Source: Halomonas sp. 1513
GTDB taxonomy: Bacteria; Pseudomonadota; Gammaproteobacteria; Pseudomonadales; Halomonadaceae
NCBI GenBank assembly: GCA_001971685.1
Contig: CP019326.1
Location: forward strand, 2,852,001-2,916,000
Direction of reading: 5' to 3'
Length of the DNA: 64,000 bases
Below, one piece after another: positions 35,561-44,938 of this stretch. The notes beneath the pieces are model-generated. The model saw only the letters and a program-made list of their open reading frames with translations, did no database searches and was not told the DNA's origin. The translations under genes were made by a program, and so were the position numbers. The first letter of the stretch is position 1, and every line of letters begins with the position of its first letter.

Positions 35561-36508
35561 ATGAACCTCTTCGATGTCTTCCTCGCCACCCTCAATGTGA
35601 CTCTGCCGGTATTCGCCATGGTCCTGGTGGGCCTGGCGCTCAAGCGCATGGGGTGGATCGATCAGGCCTTCATCGCCACCGCCTCGGCGCTGGTGTTCAA
35701 GGCCACCATGCCGACACTGCTGTTCCTGAGCATTATTCAAGCCGATCTGGAGACCGCCTTCCAGCCGGACCTGATCGCCTATTTCCTGGGCGTGACCCTG
35801 CTCAGCTTCATGCTCGCCTGGGGCTGGGCGATACTGCGCTACCCGCAACTCGACCGCGGCATCTTCGTCCAGGGCGCCTTTCGCAGCAACTGCGGCGTGG
35901 TCGGGCTGGCCCTGGCGGCCAGCATGTACGGCGGCTACGGTCTGTCGCTGGGCGGTATCCTGGCCGGCAGTGTGATCGTGCTCTACAACGTGATGTCGGC
36001 CATCATTCTCTCGCTATATAGCCCCACGGCCCGCTCCGATATCAGCGCCCTGCTGGCCGATATCGTTCGCAACCCGCTTATCCTCAGCGTGCTCGCCGCC
36101 CTGCCGGTGGCGGCCCTGGGCATCGGCCTGCCCGACTGGCTGATCACCTCCGGTGAGTACTTCGGTTCGCTGTCGCTGCCGCTGGCACTGATCTGCATCG
36201 GCGGCACCCTCAGCGTGCGCTCGATACGCAGCGGCAGCTGGCTGGTCACCAGCGCCTGCCTGTGGAAGCTGGTGTGGGTGCCGCTGCTCGGCACCCTCGG
36301 CGCCATCCTGCTCGGCTACCGCGGTCAGGCCCTTGGCGTGCTGTTCCTGTTCCTCGCCAGCCCCACCGCCGCCGTGGCCTTCATCATGGCCAAGGCCGCC
36401 GGCGCCAACGAGCGCCTGACCGCCGACATGATCGTGCTCTCGACCCTCGCCTCGATGCTGACCGTGAGCCTGGGAATCTTCGTGCTGCAGTGGTTCGAGA
36501 TGATCTAA
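35561..36508 (+). CDS. AEC-family transporter (auxin efflux carrier superfamily)
   Basis: The 315-residue protein has about ten membrane segments in the two-half AEC layout. It has MNLFDVFLATLNVTLPVFAMVLVGLALKR, the central loop FRSNCGVVGLALAASMYGG and the C-terminal FLFLASPTAAVAFIMAKAAGANE. Bacterial members export or exchange dicarboxylates and amino-acid derivatives. The substrate here is unknown. There is no ribosome site directly before ATG 35561, so expression may depend on the small ORF ending 12 bases upstream. Confidence 0.88.
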   Translation: MNLFDVFLATLNVTLPVFAMVLVGLALKRMGWIDQAFIATASALVFKATMPTLLFLSIIQADLETAFQPDLIAYFLGVTLLSFMLAWGWAILRYPQLDRGIFVQGAFRSNCGVVGLALAASMYGGYGLSLGGILAGSVIVLYNVMSAIILSLYSPTARSDISALLADIVRNPLILSVLAALPVAALGIGLPDWLITSGEYFGSLSLPLALICIGGTLSVRSIRSGSWLVTSACLWKLVWVPLLGTLGAILLGYRGQALGVLFLFLASPTAAVAFIMAKAAGANERLTADMIVLSTLASMLTVSLGIFVLQWFEMI

Positions 36509-36525
36509 ACGTCGGCACCCCGCAC

Positions 36526-36550
36526 AAAAAAAAGCGGCCCGCAGGCCGCT
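36526..36550 (-). terminator. Intrinsic terminator of the glucarate operon
   Basis: On the minus strand AGCGGCC-TGCG-GGCCGCT (36533-36550) is followed by eight T residues (A-run 36526-36533 on plus). It lies about 70 bases past the stop of the semialdehyde dehydrogenase gene. It could also stop transcripts from the convergent AEC gene. Confidence 0.9.
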
Positions 36551-36617
36551 ATCAAGGTCTCACTTGCTTGCCACATACGGGCGGCATCGCCCGGATTCGT
36601 ACATCACTGCCCTCGCG

Positions 36618-38195
36618 TCACGCTTCGCGCTTGCCGTCCACCAGCCGCGACACGCCCAGCGGGTTGCCGTCCTTGAGCGCTTCGGGCAGCAGGCCCGCCG
36701 GCAGCGCCTGGTAGCACACCGGGCGCAGGAAGCGCTGGATCGCGGCGCTGCCCACCGAGGTGGTGCGGGCATCCGACGTCGCCGGATAAGGGCCGCCGTG
36801 GACCATGGCGTGGCATACCTCGACCCCGGTGGGCCAGCCGTTGGCGAGGATCCGCCCGGCCTTGCGTTCGAGGATCGGCAGCAGCGCCTTGGCGGCGGCC
36901 AGGTCGCCGTCGTCCATCTGTAGGGTGACGGTCAGCTGCCCCTCCAGGCCCTTGGCTACGCGCTGCATCTCGGCCTGGTCGGCGCACTCGATCACCAGCG
37001 AGGTGGCACCGAAGACCTCGGCCTGCAGCGCCTCGTCGGCGAGGAAGTCCGCGGCGCTGGCCACGAACAGCCCGGTCTGGCACTGATGCGGGCCATCACC
37101 CGATGCGCCGCGGGCGATTTCACGCACCTTGGCGTTACCGGCAAGCGCGCCGAGGCCGTCGGCATAGGCGCCGTGGATGCCGGGGGTGAGCATGGTCTGG
37201 GCGGCGCTTGCCGTGACCGCTTCGCCGGCGGCACGGATAAAGGCGTCCAGCGCCTCGCCCTTGACGCCCAGCACCAGGCCGGGGTTGGTGCAGAACTGGC
37301 CGGCGCCCATGTTCAAGGAACCCACGAAGCCGTCAGCGATCTCGACACCGCGCGCCGCGAGCGCTTCCGGCAGCAGGAACACCGGATTGATCGAGCTCAT
37401 CTCGGCGTAGACCGGGATCGGCTGTGGCCGAGCCTGGGCGGTCTGCATCAAGGCGGTACCGCCGCTGCGCGAGCCGGTAAAGCCCACTGCCTGGATGCGT
37501 GGGTCGCTGACCAGCGCCTGGCCGATCTCACGCCCCGAGCCGAACAGCAGCGAGAAGGTGCCCTCGGGCAGGCGGCACTTGGCGACAGCGCGCTGCACGG
37601 CGCGGCCCACCAGCTCCGAAGTGCCGGGGTGGGCGGAGTGGCCCTTGACCACCACCGGGCAGCCGGCGGCCAGTGCCGAGGCGGTGTCGCCGCCGGCCAC
37701 CGAGAACGCCAGCGGGAAGTTGGAGGCGCCGAACACGGCGACGGGGCCCAGGGCGATATGCCGCTGGCGCAGGTCGACGCGGGGCATCGGCGCGCGCTCG
37801 GGCAGCGCCGGATCGTGACGTACGTCGAGCCACTCGCCGGCGCGCACCACCGCGGCGAACAGGCGCAGCTGACCGCAGGTGCGGCCGCGCTCGCCCTCGA
37901 GGCGTGCCTGGGGCAGGCCGGTCTCGGCCATGCCGCGCTGGGTCAGCTCATCGCCGATGGCCTCGATCTCGCTGGCAATGGTCTCGAGAAAGGTCGCGCG
38001 TTCCTCGAGCGTGGTCTCGCGGTAGGCGTCGAAGGCCGCCTCGGCGAGTTCGCAGGCGCGCTCGACCTCGGCCTGGCCGCCGCCGCGATAGACCGGCTCG
38101 AGGGCCTCGCCGGTGGCGGGATTGGTGGCGCGGATCTCGGCGCGATCGCCGCTGACGGCCTGCTGGCCGATGAGTAATTTCCCTTCCAGGGACAT
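36618..38195 (-). CDS. Alpha-ketoglutarate semialdehyde dehydrogenase (2,5-dioxovalerate dehydrogenase)
   Basis: The 525-residue aldehyde dehydrogenase oxidises 2,5-dioxopentanoate to alpha-ketoglutarate with NAD(P)+, the last step of oxidative aldarate breakdown. The catalytic set is visible: N159 ([10 protein letters not shown]), E265 (YAEMSSINP) and C302 (GQFCTNPG). [15 protein letters not shown] near the end is typical of this ALDH branch. I chose ATG 38195 because AGGAG is correctly spaced to it and abuts the earlier ATG at 38201. It is the last gene of the operon, 12 bases after the regulator. Confidence 0.92.
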   Translation of the reverse strand: MSLEGKLLIGQQAVSGDRAEIRATNPATGEALEPVYRGGGQAEVERACELAEAAFDAYRETTLEERATFLETIASEIEAIGDELTQRGMAETGLPQARLEGERGRTCGQLRLFAAVVRAGEWLDVRHDPALPERAPMPRVDLRQRHIALGPVAVFGASNFPLAFSVAGGDTASALAAGCPVVVKGHSAHPGTSELVGRAVQRAVAKCRLPEGTFSLLFGSGREIGQALVSDPRIQAVGFTGSRSGGTALMQTAQARPQPIPVYAEMSSINPVFLLPEALAARGVEIADGFVGSLNMGAGQFCTNPGLVLGVKGEALDAFIRAAGEAVTASAAQTMLTPGIHGAYADGLGALAGNAKVREIARGASGDGPHQCQTGLFVASAADFLADEALQAEVFGATSLVIECADQAEMQRVAKGLEGQLTVTLQMDDGDLAAAKALLPILERKAGRILANGWPTGVEVCHAMVHGGPYPATSDARTTSVGSAAIQRFLRPVCYQALPAGLLPEALKDGNPLGVSRLVDGKREA

Positions 38196-38207
38196 GGTCA
38201 TCTCCTG

Positions 38208-38945
38208 TTATTGATCGCGGTATTTGGCATACATGTTGCGCGCCCGATTGAGGTGCTGGTACATCGTCTCGCGAGCCGCTTCGGCGTCACGCGAGAGAAT
38301 CGCCTCGAGAATGTAGGCGTGTTCTTCCTGCACCCGCTCCAGGTAGCGCGACGAGGCATCGGGGTTGATCTCGATGCTGAGCAGCTTGGCGCGTGGAATC
38401 ACGCTCTGGCTCAACTGCTCGAAGAACTGGTTGTAAAACGGATTCTTGGTGGCCTTGGCGATGGCGTGGTGGAACTCATAGTCCTCGACGCGCGCCTGGC
38501 TCTTCTCGGCATGCGCCTTGATGAAGGCCTGGTGCGTTGACTCCAGTACAGCGCGATCCGCCTCGTCATGACGCACGGCGGCCAGCTCGGCCGCAGCCGG
38601 CTCCAGCGCCAGACGTAGTTCGAGCACGTGCAGGATGTCCTCGACCGTGGTGGCACTGATGCGCTCGGCGGGCTTGGCTTCCACCGTCGTGGCGCGCAGC
38701 ACCGTGGTGCCTACGCCACGACGGGTTTCCACCAGGCCAAGCGACTTGAGATGCGTGATCGCCTCTCTTATCACCGTGCGGCTGACGCCGAAGGAGTCGC
38801 ACAGGCTGCTCTCGGTGGGCAGCTTCTCGCCCACCGCCACCTTGCCCTCGGTAATCAGCGACTCAAGCTGGTCAGCCACATGCACGGACAGACTCCCCTG
38901 CTGGGCCACCTTGCGTAGATTTAGTCCGGCAATGCTGCTTGCCAT
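38208..38945 (-). CDS. GntR/FadR-family regulator of aldarate catabolism
   Basis: The 245-residue regulator has an N-terminal winged helix-turn-helix (ITEGKVAVGEKLPTESSLCDSFGVSRTVIREAITHLKSLGLVETRRGVGT, about 31-80) and a C-terminal FCD ligand-binding domain (DILHVLELRLALEPAAAELAA onward). That domain has metal-site candidates HHAIAKATKNPF. FadR-type regulators with this layout respond to sugar acids or their breakdown products. It sits inside the glucarate cluster, with an inverted repeat 40 bases upstream, suggesting autoregulation. Confidence 0.9.
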   Translation of the reverse strand: MASSIAGLNLRKVAQQGSLSVHVADQLESLITEGKVAVGEKLPTESSLCDSFGVSRTVIREAITHLKSLGLVETRRGVGTTVLRATTVEAKPAERISATTVEDILHVLELRLALEPAAAELAAVRHDEADRAVLESTHQAFIKAHAEKSQARVEDYEFHHAIAKATKNPFYNQFFEQLSQSVIPRAKLLSIEINPDASSRYLERVQEEHAYILEAILSRDAEAARETMYQHLNRARNMYAKYRDQ

Positions 38946-38984
38946 AGTCGTTTCCCTGTTCGTGAATCCGGTGACGTCTACAAA

Positions 38985-39000
38985 AGTATGATGTCATACT
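38985..39000. promoter_or_regulatory. Candidate operator of the GntR regulator
   Basis: AGTATGA and TCATACT form a perfect 7-base inverted repeat around TG, in the gap between gudD and the regulator gene. The core GTATGATGT recurs before kdgD (44354-44378). FadR-type proteins bind such short palindromes. Confidence 0.6.
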
Positions 39001-39023
39001 ATTGTAGCAGCAATCACCGACAG

Positions 39024-40349
39024 CTACCGAACCAACGCCGGCCGCTTGGGATCGAACGCCCAGCCGTCGATCAAGTACTGCATGGCCATGGCATCGTTGC
39101 GCTGAGTCACGTCCAGGCTCTTGAAGAGCCGATGGGCTTCCATCAGTTTCTCCTCGTCCAACTCGACCCCGAGACCCGGCGTGGTCGGAACCTTGAGCTT
39201 GCCATCACGAATCGCGAAGGGCTCACGGGTGATGCGCTGGCCGTCCTGCCAGATCCAGTGGGTATCGATGGCGGTGATCTCTCCCGGGCAAGCCGCAGCC
39301 ACATGGGTCATCATCGCCAGCGAAATATCGAAGTGGTTGTTGCTGTGCGAGCCCCAGGTCATGCCCCACTCGTTGCATAGCTCGCCCACTGCCACGGCGC
39401 CCTGCATGGTCCAGAAGTGGCAGTCCGCCAGCGGGATATCCACGGCGTTGAGCTGCACGGCGTACTGCAGCTGCTTGAAGTCGGTAGCGATCATGTTGGT
39501 CGCCGTGGGCAGCCCGGTGCGCTTCTTGAATTCGGCCATGGTCTCGCGCCCCGAATAGCTCTCCTCCTGGCCGCAGGGGTCCTCGGCATAGCTCAGCAGA
39601 TGCTTGATAGGGTCGAGCACCCTAACCGCCTCGTCGAGCTTCCAAGCGCCATTGGGATCCAGGGTCAAGCGGGCCTCGGGGAAGGCCTCGTGGAGTGCGC
39701 GGATGCAGTCGGCCTCCTGCTCCCCGCGTAACACCCCCCCCTTGAGCTTGAAGTCCTTGAAACCGTAGCGATCAAAGGCCGCCTTGGCCAGTGTGGCCAC
39801 CGCGTCCGGGGTCAGCGCCTCGCGGTAGCGCACCTCATCCCAGGCATCCTGCGGGTTTTCCGCCTTGGGATAGGGCAGGTCGGTCTTGGCCGGATCGCCA
39901 AGCAGGAACAGATAGCCCAGCGCCTCGACCTCGTCGCGCTGACGGCCATACTGGCCCAGCAAGTCGGCCACCGGCAGCTGGACCGCCTGACCATAGAGAT
40001 CCAGCAGCGCCGATTCGATTCCGGTAATGACATGCACCGCGACGCGCAGATCGAAGGTCTGGCGGCCGCGCTCTTCGCGCCCGTTCTGAGCCAGCAGCAG
40101 ACGGACATGATTCAGCGTTTGCTTGATATCATTGACCCGCGAACCTTCCACCAGCGCCCGGCACTGCTCCAGTCCTGCGAGGATCCCAGCACTCGAGGGA
40201 ATCTCGCCCACCCCCTTGTTGCCGGCATCATCCTCCAGAATCACCACACAACGGATGAACCAGGGCGCATGGCCACCGCTAAGGTTGAGCAGGAAACCGT
40301 CGTAACCGGCGACGGGAACCACACGCATGGACTTGATTTTGGGAAACAT
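39024..40349 (-). CDS. gudD: Glucarate dehydratase
   Basis: The 441-residue enolase-superfamily enzyme converts D-glucarate (or L-idarate) to 5-keto-4-deoxyglucarate. Catalytic features match the family: the K-x-K pair at 201-203 (FKLKGG), metal ligands starting at LDPNGAW (D231) and AEDP (about 256-257), then N285 (ATNMIATD). The general-base His lies in SHSNNHFD (H335/H339). TactA and the next genes follow the same strand. The substrate could include galactarate-type epimers, but GudD is the best match. Confidence 0.95.
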   Translation of the reverse strand: MFPKIKSMRVVPVAGYDGFLLNLSGGHAPWFIRCVVILEDDAGNKGVGEIPSSAGILAGLEQCRALVEGSRVNDIKQTLNHVRLLLAQNGREERGRQTFDLRVAVHVITGIESALLDLYGQAVQLPVADLLGQYGRQRDEVEALGYLFLLGDPAKTDLPYPKAENPQDAWDEVRYREALTPDAVATLAKAAFDRYGFKDFKLKGGVLRGEQEADCIRALHEAFPEARLTLDPNGAWKLDEAVRVLDPIKHLLSYAEDPCGQEESYSGRETMAEFKKRTGLPTATNMIATDFKQLQYAVQLNAVDIPLADCHFWTMQGAVAVGELCNEWGMTWGSHSNNHFDISLAMMTHVAAACPGEITAIDTHWIWQDGQRITREPFAIRDGKLKVPTTPGLGVELDEEKLMEAHRLFKSLDVTQRNDAMAMQYLIDGWAFDPKRPALVR

Positions 40350-40362
40350 TAACCACCTCGCA

Positions 40363-41847
40363 TTACGTCAACAGCGTCTTCTGACGAGTGTTTTGCCAAT
40401 AGGTAAAGACCAGGAAGAATAGTGCCACGCACAGGAAGGTCAGGCTGATGGGGCGTGTCACGAAGACGGACCAGTCACCTCCCGATGTGAGCAGGGCTCG
40501 ACGCAAGTTGGACTCGGCAATCGGACCCAGGATCAGCCCCAGAATGACCGGCGCGGTGCCGAAGCCATACTTGTTGAGAAAGTAGCCCAACACACCGAAG
40601 CCCAGCATCAAATAGACATTGAAGATGTCAGAGTCAACGGCATACACGCCGATTACGCAGAACACCAGGATCATCGCCATCAGCAGCTTGCGTGGAATCT
40701 GCAGCACCTTCACGAAGAGCCGAATGCCGAACCACTGGAACATCAGCATGAAGATGTTAGCGACAAAAAAGGCGATGAAGATGCCGTAGATGATGGCGCC
40801 CTGCTCGGCGAAAAGCGTGGGTCCGGGACGAATCCCCTGGATCATCAAGCCCCCCATGAGCACGGCCGTTGCCGCCTCGCCGGGCACACCCAGGGTCAAC
40901 ATGGGGATAAGCGACCCACCCACCAGGGAATTGTTGGATGACTCGGATGCCACGATGCCCTCGGCATGGCCGGTGCCGAACTTCTCGGGCGTCTTGGACA
41001 TCTTCTTGGCTTGATCATAGGAGAGAAAGGAAGCGATGCTGCCGCCAGCTCCGGGAATCGCACCTACGATGGTACCAATGAGAGAACTCGACAGTAGAAC
41101 TTTCCAGCTACGCAGGACTTCCATCCAGCGCGGTGCAGCCCTATCCAGTGTGGCCTTAGACTCGACTTTTTCCGTTTTGAAGTAGTCGACCACATCGGCA
41201 AGTACCTGCGAAACCGCAAAGAGGCCGATCAGCGCCGGCAGCAGGTTGATACCCGTCAACAGCGACGCATTACCATATGTGAAGCGCGTTACACCCGCGA
41301 TAGGATCGGTGCCCACGGTGGCCAGCAGCAAGCCGATCATGCCGGCCACCAGGCCCTTGATCAGGCTCTTGGCCACGGAGGCGATGATGACCAGCCCGAA
41401 GACACTCAGGGCAAAGTACTCCGCTGCCCCAAAGCGCAGGGCAAACTCCGCAATCGGCGGCGCAAGGACGCTAAGTACCACGGCACTAAAAATCCCACCC
41501 AGAAAGGAGGCGACGATGGCGATTCCTAGTGCCCTGCCCGCCTGGCCCTTTCGCGCCATGGGGAAAGCATCCAGCGTCGTTGCCACTGAAGACGGCGTGC
41601 CGGGAATATTGAGCAGAGTCGCCGACACCGAGCCACCGGCGATGGCACCACAGAGAGTGCCCAGCAACATACCAATGCCCATTACCGGCGGCATGCCGAA
41701 GGTCAATGGCAGCAGCAGTGCAATGGCCATCGCCGCTGTCAGGCCGGGCAAGGCCCCCATGATCAGGCCAAGCAGGGTGCCGCCGGCAATGGCCAACAGG
41801 ACATAGCCCTGAAAGACTAGCCCAAAGGCGTCTATATAATCAGCCAT
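40363..41847 (-). CDS. Tripartite tricarboxylate transporter large permease TctA
   Basis: The 494-residue protein has about 12 membrane helices. It carries the family signatures [24 protein letters not shown] near the N-terminus and [21 protein letters not shown] and [22 protein letters not shown] in the middle. TctA/TctB with a periplasmic TctC use an ion gradient to import organic acids. Context with gudD and kdgD suggests D-glucarate or galactarate as substrate. It starts one base after tctB on the minus strand. Confidence 0.93.
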   Translation of the reverse strand: MADYIDAFGLVFQGYVLLAIAGGTLLGLIMGALPGLTAAMAIALLLPLTFGMPPVMGIGMLLGTLCGAIAGGSVSATLLNIPGTPSSVATTLDAFPMARKGQAGRALGIAIVASFLGGIFSAVVLSVLAPPIAEFALRFGAAEYFALSVFGLVIIASVAKSLIKGLVAGMIGLLLATVGTDPIAGVTRFTYGNASLLTGINLLPALIGLFAVSQVLADVVDYFKTEKVESKATLDRAAPRWMEVLRSWKVLLSSSLIGTIVGAIPGAGGSIASFLSYDQAKKMSKTPEKFGTGHAEGIVASESSNNSLVGGSLIPMLTLGVPGEAATAVLMGGLMIQGIRPGPTLFAEQGAIIYGIFIAFFVANIFMLMFQWFGIRLFVKVLQIPRKLLMAMILVFCVIGVYAVDSDIFNVYLMLGFGVLGYFLNKYGFGTAPVILGLILGPIAESNLRRALLTSGGDWSVFVTRPISLTFLCVALFFLVFTYWQNTRQKTLLT

Positions 41848-41848
41848 G

Positions 41849-42367
41849 TCATACCCCCATCATGCCGAGGGTTGGCAGGATGATGCCAAACCCTTTGCTA
41901 AAGAGGAAAAAGATCGAAAGCGAGACGGTGATGGAAAAGGCACCTAGCTGGCCAATGCCCTTAGCCGATACGCGGCTTTCATCGCCGGGACTCAAGATCA
42001 CCAGAGTGCTCACCACACTGAAGACCAGTAGTGCTGTCGACATCACATAACCCAGTCGCTCCAACACTACGGAATAGAGGACAAGTAGAGAGAACACCAC
42101 GAGCCAACTGACGACCGGCGTGACGGAACTTCGAGAGAAACTCAAACCTTCGTCATCTTCCGGATGCTTGACTGCTGCGTAAATCAGCTTGAGAAGGGAG
42201 ACACTCAGCAACACCAGGATAAGCGTGCAAATCGCCTTGGGGAAAAAGGCCGGCGGCAAACTGCCGCCGGCTGCGCTTCCACGTATAGAGAACGACTCGA
42301 CGAGGAAGTATCCCGCAAGGCCCATCAGCACAAGGTGAACCACGATTTCACTGATAGGCCTGTTCAT
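41849..42367 (-). CDS. Tripartite tricarboxylate transporter small permease TctB
   Basis: The 172-residue protein has four hydrophobic segments: residues about 6-24 (IVVHLVLMGLAGYFLVESF), 47-63, 84-125 as a pair, and 140-165. It matches the TctB fold. I place the start at ATG 42367 (MNRPISEIVVHLV). The longer reading to 42409 overlaps tctC and lacks family similarity. It pairs with TctA. Confidence 0.88.
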   Translation of the reverse strand: MNRPISEIVVHLVLMGLAGYFLVESFSIRGSAAGGSLPPAFFPKAICTLILVLLSVSLLKLIYAAVKHPEDDEGLSFSRSSVTPVVSWLVVFSLLVLYSVVLERLGYVMSTALLVFSVVSTLVILSPGDESRVSAKGIGQLGAFSITVSLSIFFLFSKGFGIILPTLGMMGV

Positions 42368-42386
42368 AATAAAAAAACCTTTTAGG

Positions 42387-43337
42387 TTATTCCTGAACAC
42401 TTTCAGCAATGGGAATCATGAGCTCTGCCGTGCGGCGCACGAACTCATCCAACTCATCTCCGTAGAGCGGCATCACCTCGGAGCCACCTTCTTCGGCGAA
42501 CTGCTGGAAAGCCGGATCCGCCACCGCTTGCTTGACGGCTTCGACCCACTTGTCTTCGATCTCCTGGCTAATGCCTTTAGGAGCGGCAATGCCACGCCAT
42601 TGGTTGAGCTCCAGTTCATAGCCTAGCTCGATCATGGTCGGGGTATCGGGGAACACATTGGCTCGCTCTTCCCCCGTGGACAGCACCGGGGTCAAACGGC
42701 CTCCGTCCACCGCCGACATGATCTCGTTGGGATTGAGCACGACCGCATCCACATGGCCGCCCATGGCCGCTGATACAGCAGCGGAACCACCGTCATAGGG
42801 GATAAAGTTGAAATCAACGCCCAGCTCGTTACCGATTGCCACCGCAGTCACGTGCGTCGATGAGCCGACGCCCGAGAAGCCAACCGTCAGCCGCTCTCCC
42901 CCTTCAATCGATTCCATCAGCGATTCGAAATCGGTCCAGTCATCATTCTGACGAACTGCCAGGATATAGGGCTCAACCAACACGCGAGCAATGTACTCGA
43001 AATCACCATAGGTGAAATCGACGTTGCCCAGGCCTTCGAGCGTGAAATTCGCATTGTTCGGCGTGGTAACGGTGTAACCATCGGCTGCGGCATTGACCGC
43101 GCGATTGTAGCCGACGGCACCACCCCCACCAGAGACATTGCGAATCACCAACGTGCCGTCCAAAGCCTCCTCGATCTTGGGCTGCAAGGCTCGCACGACG
43201 TTATCGGAACCACCCCCGGGACCATATGGCACGATGAATTCGATGCTGCGCTCTGGATAGTTCTCGGCAGCGTGTGAAAACGCGGCCAACCCGGTGGCTG
43301 CTGCGGCCATGGATACGACGATCATTGTCTTTTTCAT
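42387..43337 (-). CDS. TctC-type periplasmic binding protein
   Basis: The 316-residue protein has a signal peptide MKKTMIVVSMAAAATGLAAFSHAA. It then shows the TctC/Bug family pattern ENYPERSIEFIVPYGPGGGSDNVVRALQPKIEEAL, and later GFSGVGSSTHVTAVAIGNELGVDFNFIPYDGGSAAVSAAMGGHVDAV. It would bind the aldarate in the periplasm. ATG 43337 follows GGAG at good spacing. It lies 34 bases after kdgD. Confidence 0.92.
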   Translation of the reverse strand: MKKTMIVVSMAAAATGLAAFSHAAENYPERSIEFIVPYGPGGGSDNVVRALQPKIEEALDGTLVIRNVSGGGGAVGYNRAVNAAADGYTVTTPNNANFTLEGLGNVDFTYGDFEYIARVLVEPYILAVRQNDDWTDFESLMESIEGGERLTVGFSGVGSSTHVTAVAIGNELGVDFNFIPYDGGSAAVSAAMGGHVDAVVLNPNEIMSAVDGGRLTPVLSTGEERANVFPDTPTMIELGYELELNQWRGIAAPKGISQEIEDKWVEAVKQAVADPAFQQFAEEGGSEVMPLYGDELDEFVRRTAELMIPIAESVQE

Positions 43338-43371
43338 GTCATTACTCCAGTGCTGGGTGCTATACAACTAG

Positions 43372-44289
43372 TTATAACTGCTTGGCGATACCCACCAGCT
43401 TCTCGAGCTGCTGGTGCTCTTCTTGGGTCGGCATTTCCAGCGGGGCTCTTACGTTACCCGCCGGCCGGCCGATGATTGCCGCCCCGGCCTTGATCAGGCT
43501 GACGGCATAGCCCGCCTTGCGATCCCGTAGGTCCACAAAGGGGATGAAGAAGTCATTGGTGATCCGCTTGACCGTTGCGCTGTCGCCGCTGCGCAGCGCC
43601 CTGTAGAAGGTCACGGCCATGTCAGGCACGAAGTTGAACACCGCGGAAGAGTAGGTGTTTACCCCGATCGAGAGGTAGGCCTCGGCGAAGATCTCGGCGG
43701 TGGGTACGCCGCCGACGTAAACCAGCCGATCACCCACCGTCTTGACGATCTTGTTGAGCGCCTGAATGTCGCCCTTGCCGTCCTTGAGGCCTACCAGGTT
43801 GGAGCACTGGTCAGCCAGCGCCTGCGCCGACTCGGCATTGAGAATGCCGTTGCCGCGGTTGTAGTAGATCATCGCCAGCGAGGTCGAGTCGCAGATCTGC
43901 TTGGCGTATTCGACCAGGCCATCCTGCGGGCATTCGGTCAGATAGGGCGGCATCAGCAGGATACCGTCGGCGCCGGCTTCCTCGGCCACCTTGGCATAGG
44001 CCTTGCCAGTCTCGACGCTCAAGCCGGCGCTGGCGATCACCGGCAGCTTGCCGTCGACCACTTCGACCGCCGCCTCGACCACGCGACGGAACTCCTCGAG
44101 CGACAGGTTGAAGAACTCACCCGTGCCACCGGCAACGAAGACCGCAGAGATGTCGTGGCCGATGAACCACGCCAGGCGCTCACGATAGCTCGCCTCGTCG
44201 AAGCGACCCTGCTCATCGAAATCGGTGATGGGGAACGATAACAGCCCATCGCCTACTGCACGTTTCACTGCTTGGTTGGAAAACCTCAC
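43372..44289 (-). CDS. kdgD: 5-dehydro-4-deoxyglucarate dehydratase
   Basis: The 305-residue DapA-superfamily enzyme decarboxylates and dehydrates 5-keto-4-deoxyglucarate to alpha-ketoglutarate semialdehyde, releasing CO2. The Schiff-base lysine is K169 (GLKDGKG), with Y143 (YYNRGN) as partner and the AGGTGEFFNLSLEEF loop near 53-67. The start is GTG 44289 (GTG-AGG-TTT). It is the first gene of the kdgD-tctCBA-gudD-gntR-dehydrogenase run. Confidence 0.95.
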   Translation of the reverse strand: MRFSNQAVKRAVGDGLLSFPITDFDEQGRFDEASYRERLAWFIGHDISAVFVAGGTGEFFNLSLEEFRRVVEAAVEVVDGKLPVIASAGLSVETGKAYAKVAEEAGADGILLMPPYLTECPQDGLVEYAKQICDSTSLAMIYYNRGNGILNAESAQALADQCSNLVGLKDGKGDIQALNKIVKTVGDRLVYVGGVPTAEIFAEAYLSIGVNTYSSAVFNFVPDMAVTFYRALRSGDSATVKRITNDFFIPFVDLRDRKAGYAVSLIKAGAAIIGRPAGNVRAPLEMPTQEEHQQLEKLVGIAKQL

Positions 44290-44353
44290 CCGTCTACCCT
44301 CTTGCTCTGGAGGCTGAGCGCCCCGGTTCTCATCGACTGCCGATCCTTGTCGG

Positions 44354-44378
44354 TGTCATACATCATACAACATACAAC
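44354..44378 (-). promoter_or_regulatory. Candidate operator/promoter region of the kdgD operon
   Basis: On the minus strand GTTGTATG is followed by TTGTATGATGTATGACA, three TGTATG units in tandem with the same GTATGATGT core as the site before the regulator gene. It lies about 65 bases upstream of the kdgD start, and TATGAT inside it could be a -10 element, which would make this a repressor site. Confidence 0.5.
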
Positions 44379-44452
44379 CTAGAGGCTTTGACACTGACGA
44401 ACAAGCGGGGAGGTGACAATTTCCGACTAAAGTTTAAGCTTGGAAGGCGCGC

Positions 44453-44938
44453 TCAGCGCAGCTCGCCAGGGGCCGTCAGGCCCTTGAGGGTGGCACAGCC
44501 GGCGGCCCACACCTCGGCCTCGAGGCTGGCCACCGCCGCGGTGGCGAAGCCCAAGCCCCGGGCGCGGGGCCCCTCGGCCAGGCTGGCGGTAAGCTCACCG
44601 ACCAGCGGCATATGGCTGACCAGCAGCAGCGGCCGGCCGGCGTTGGCCTGCAGCCAGTCGATGACCGCCATTGGCGCGTCGTCGGGCGTGATGCAGTCGA
44701 GCGTGTCGAGCTCGCCGCCCAGGGTCTCGGCGACCAGCGCGGCACTCTGCTGGGCGCGGGTGAAGGGGCTGGCGACGATGCGCAGCGCCTGCCGCTCGGC
44801 GTCGCTCAGCTCATCGGCCAGCCAGGCGGCCATGCGCTGCACGTCGGCTTCGCCGCGCGGGGTGAGGCGCCGTGCAGCATCCGGCACGCCGTGGCCGGCT
44901 TCGCCATGGCGCATGATCCACAGCCGTTCAAGCGCCAT
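44453..44938 (-). CDS. sixA: Phosphohistidine phosphatase SixA
   Basis: The 161-residue protein is a short histidine phosphatase: RHGEA with H11, [25 protein letters not shown] and the second His in [12 protein letters not shown]. SixA dephosphorylates phosphohistidine proteins of the nitrogen phosphotransferase system (Npr) or ArcB. It overlaps gpsA by 11 bases, so they form an operon. Confidence 0.93.
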   Translation of the reverse strand: MALERLWIMRHGEAGHGVPDAARRLTPRGEADVQRMAAWLADELSDAERQALRIVASPFTRAQQSAALVAETLGGELDTLDCITPDDAPMAVIDWLQANAGRPLLLVSHMPLVGELTASLAEGPRARGLGFATAAVASLEAEVWAAGCATLKGLTAPGELR

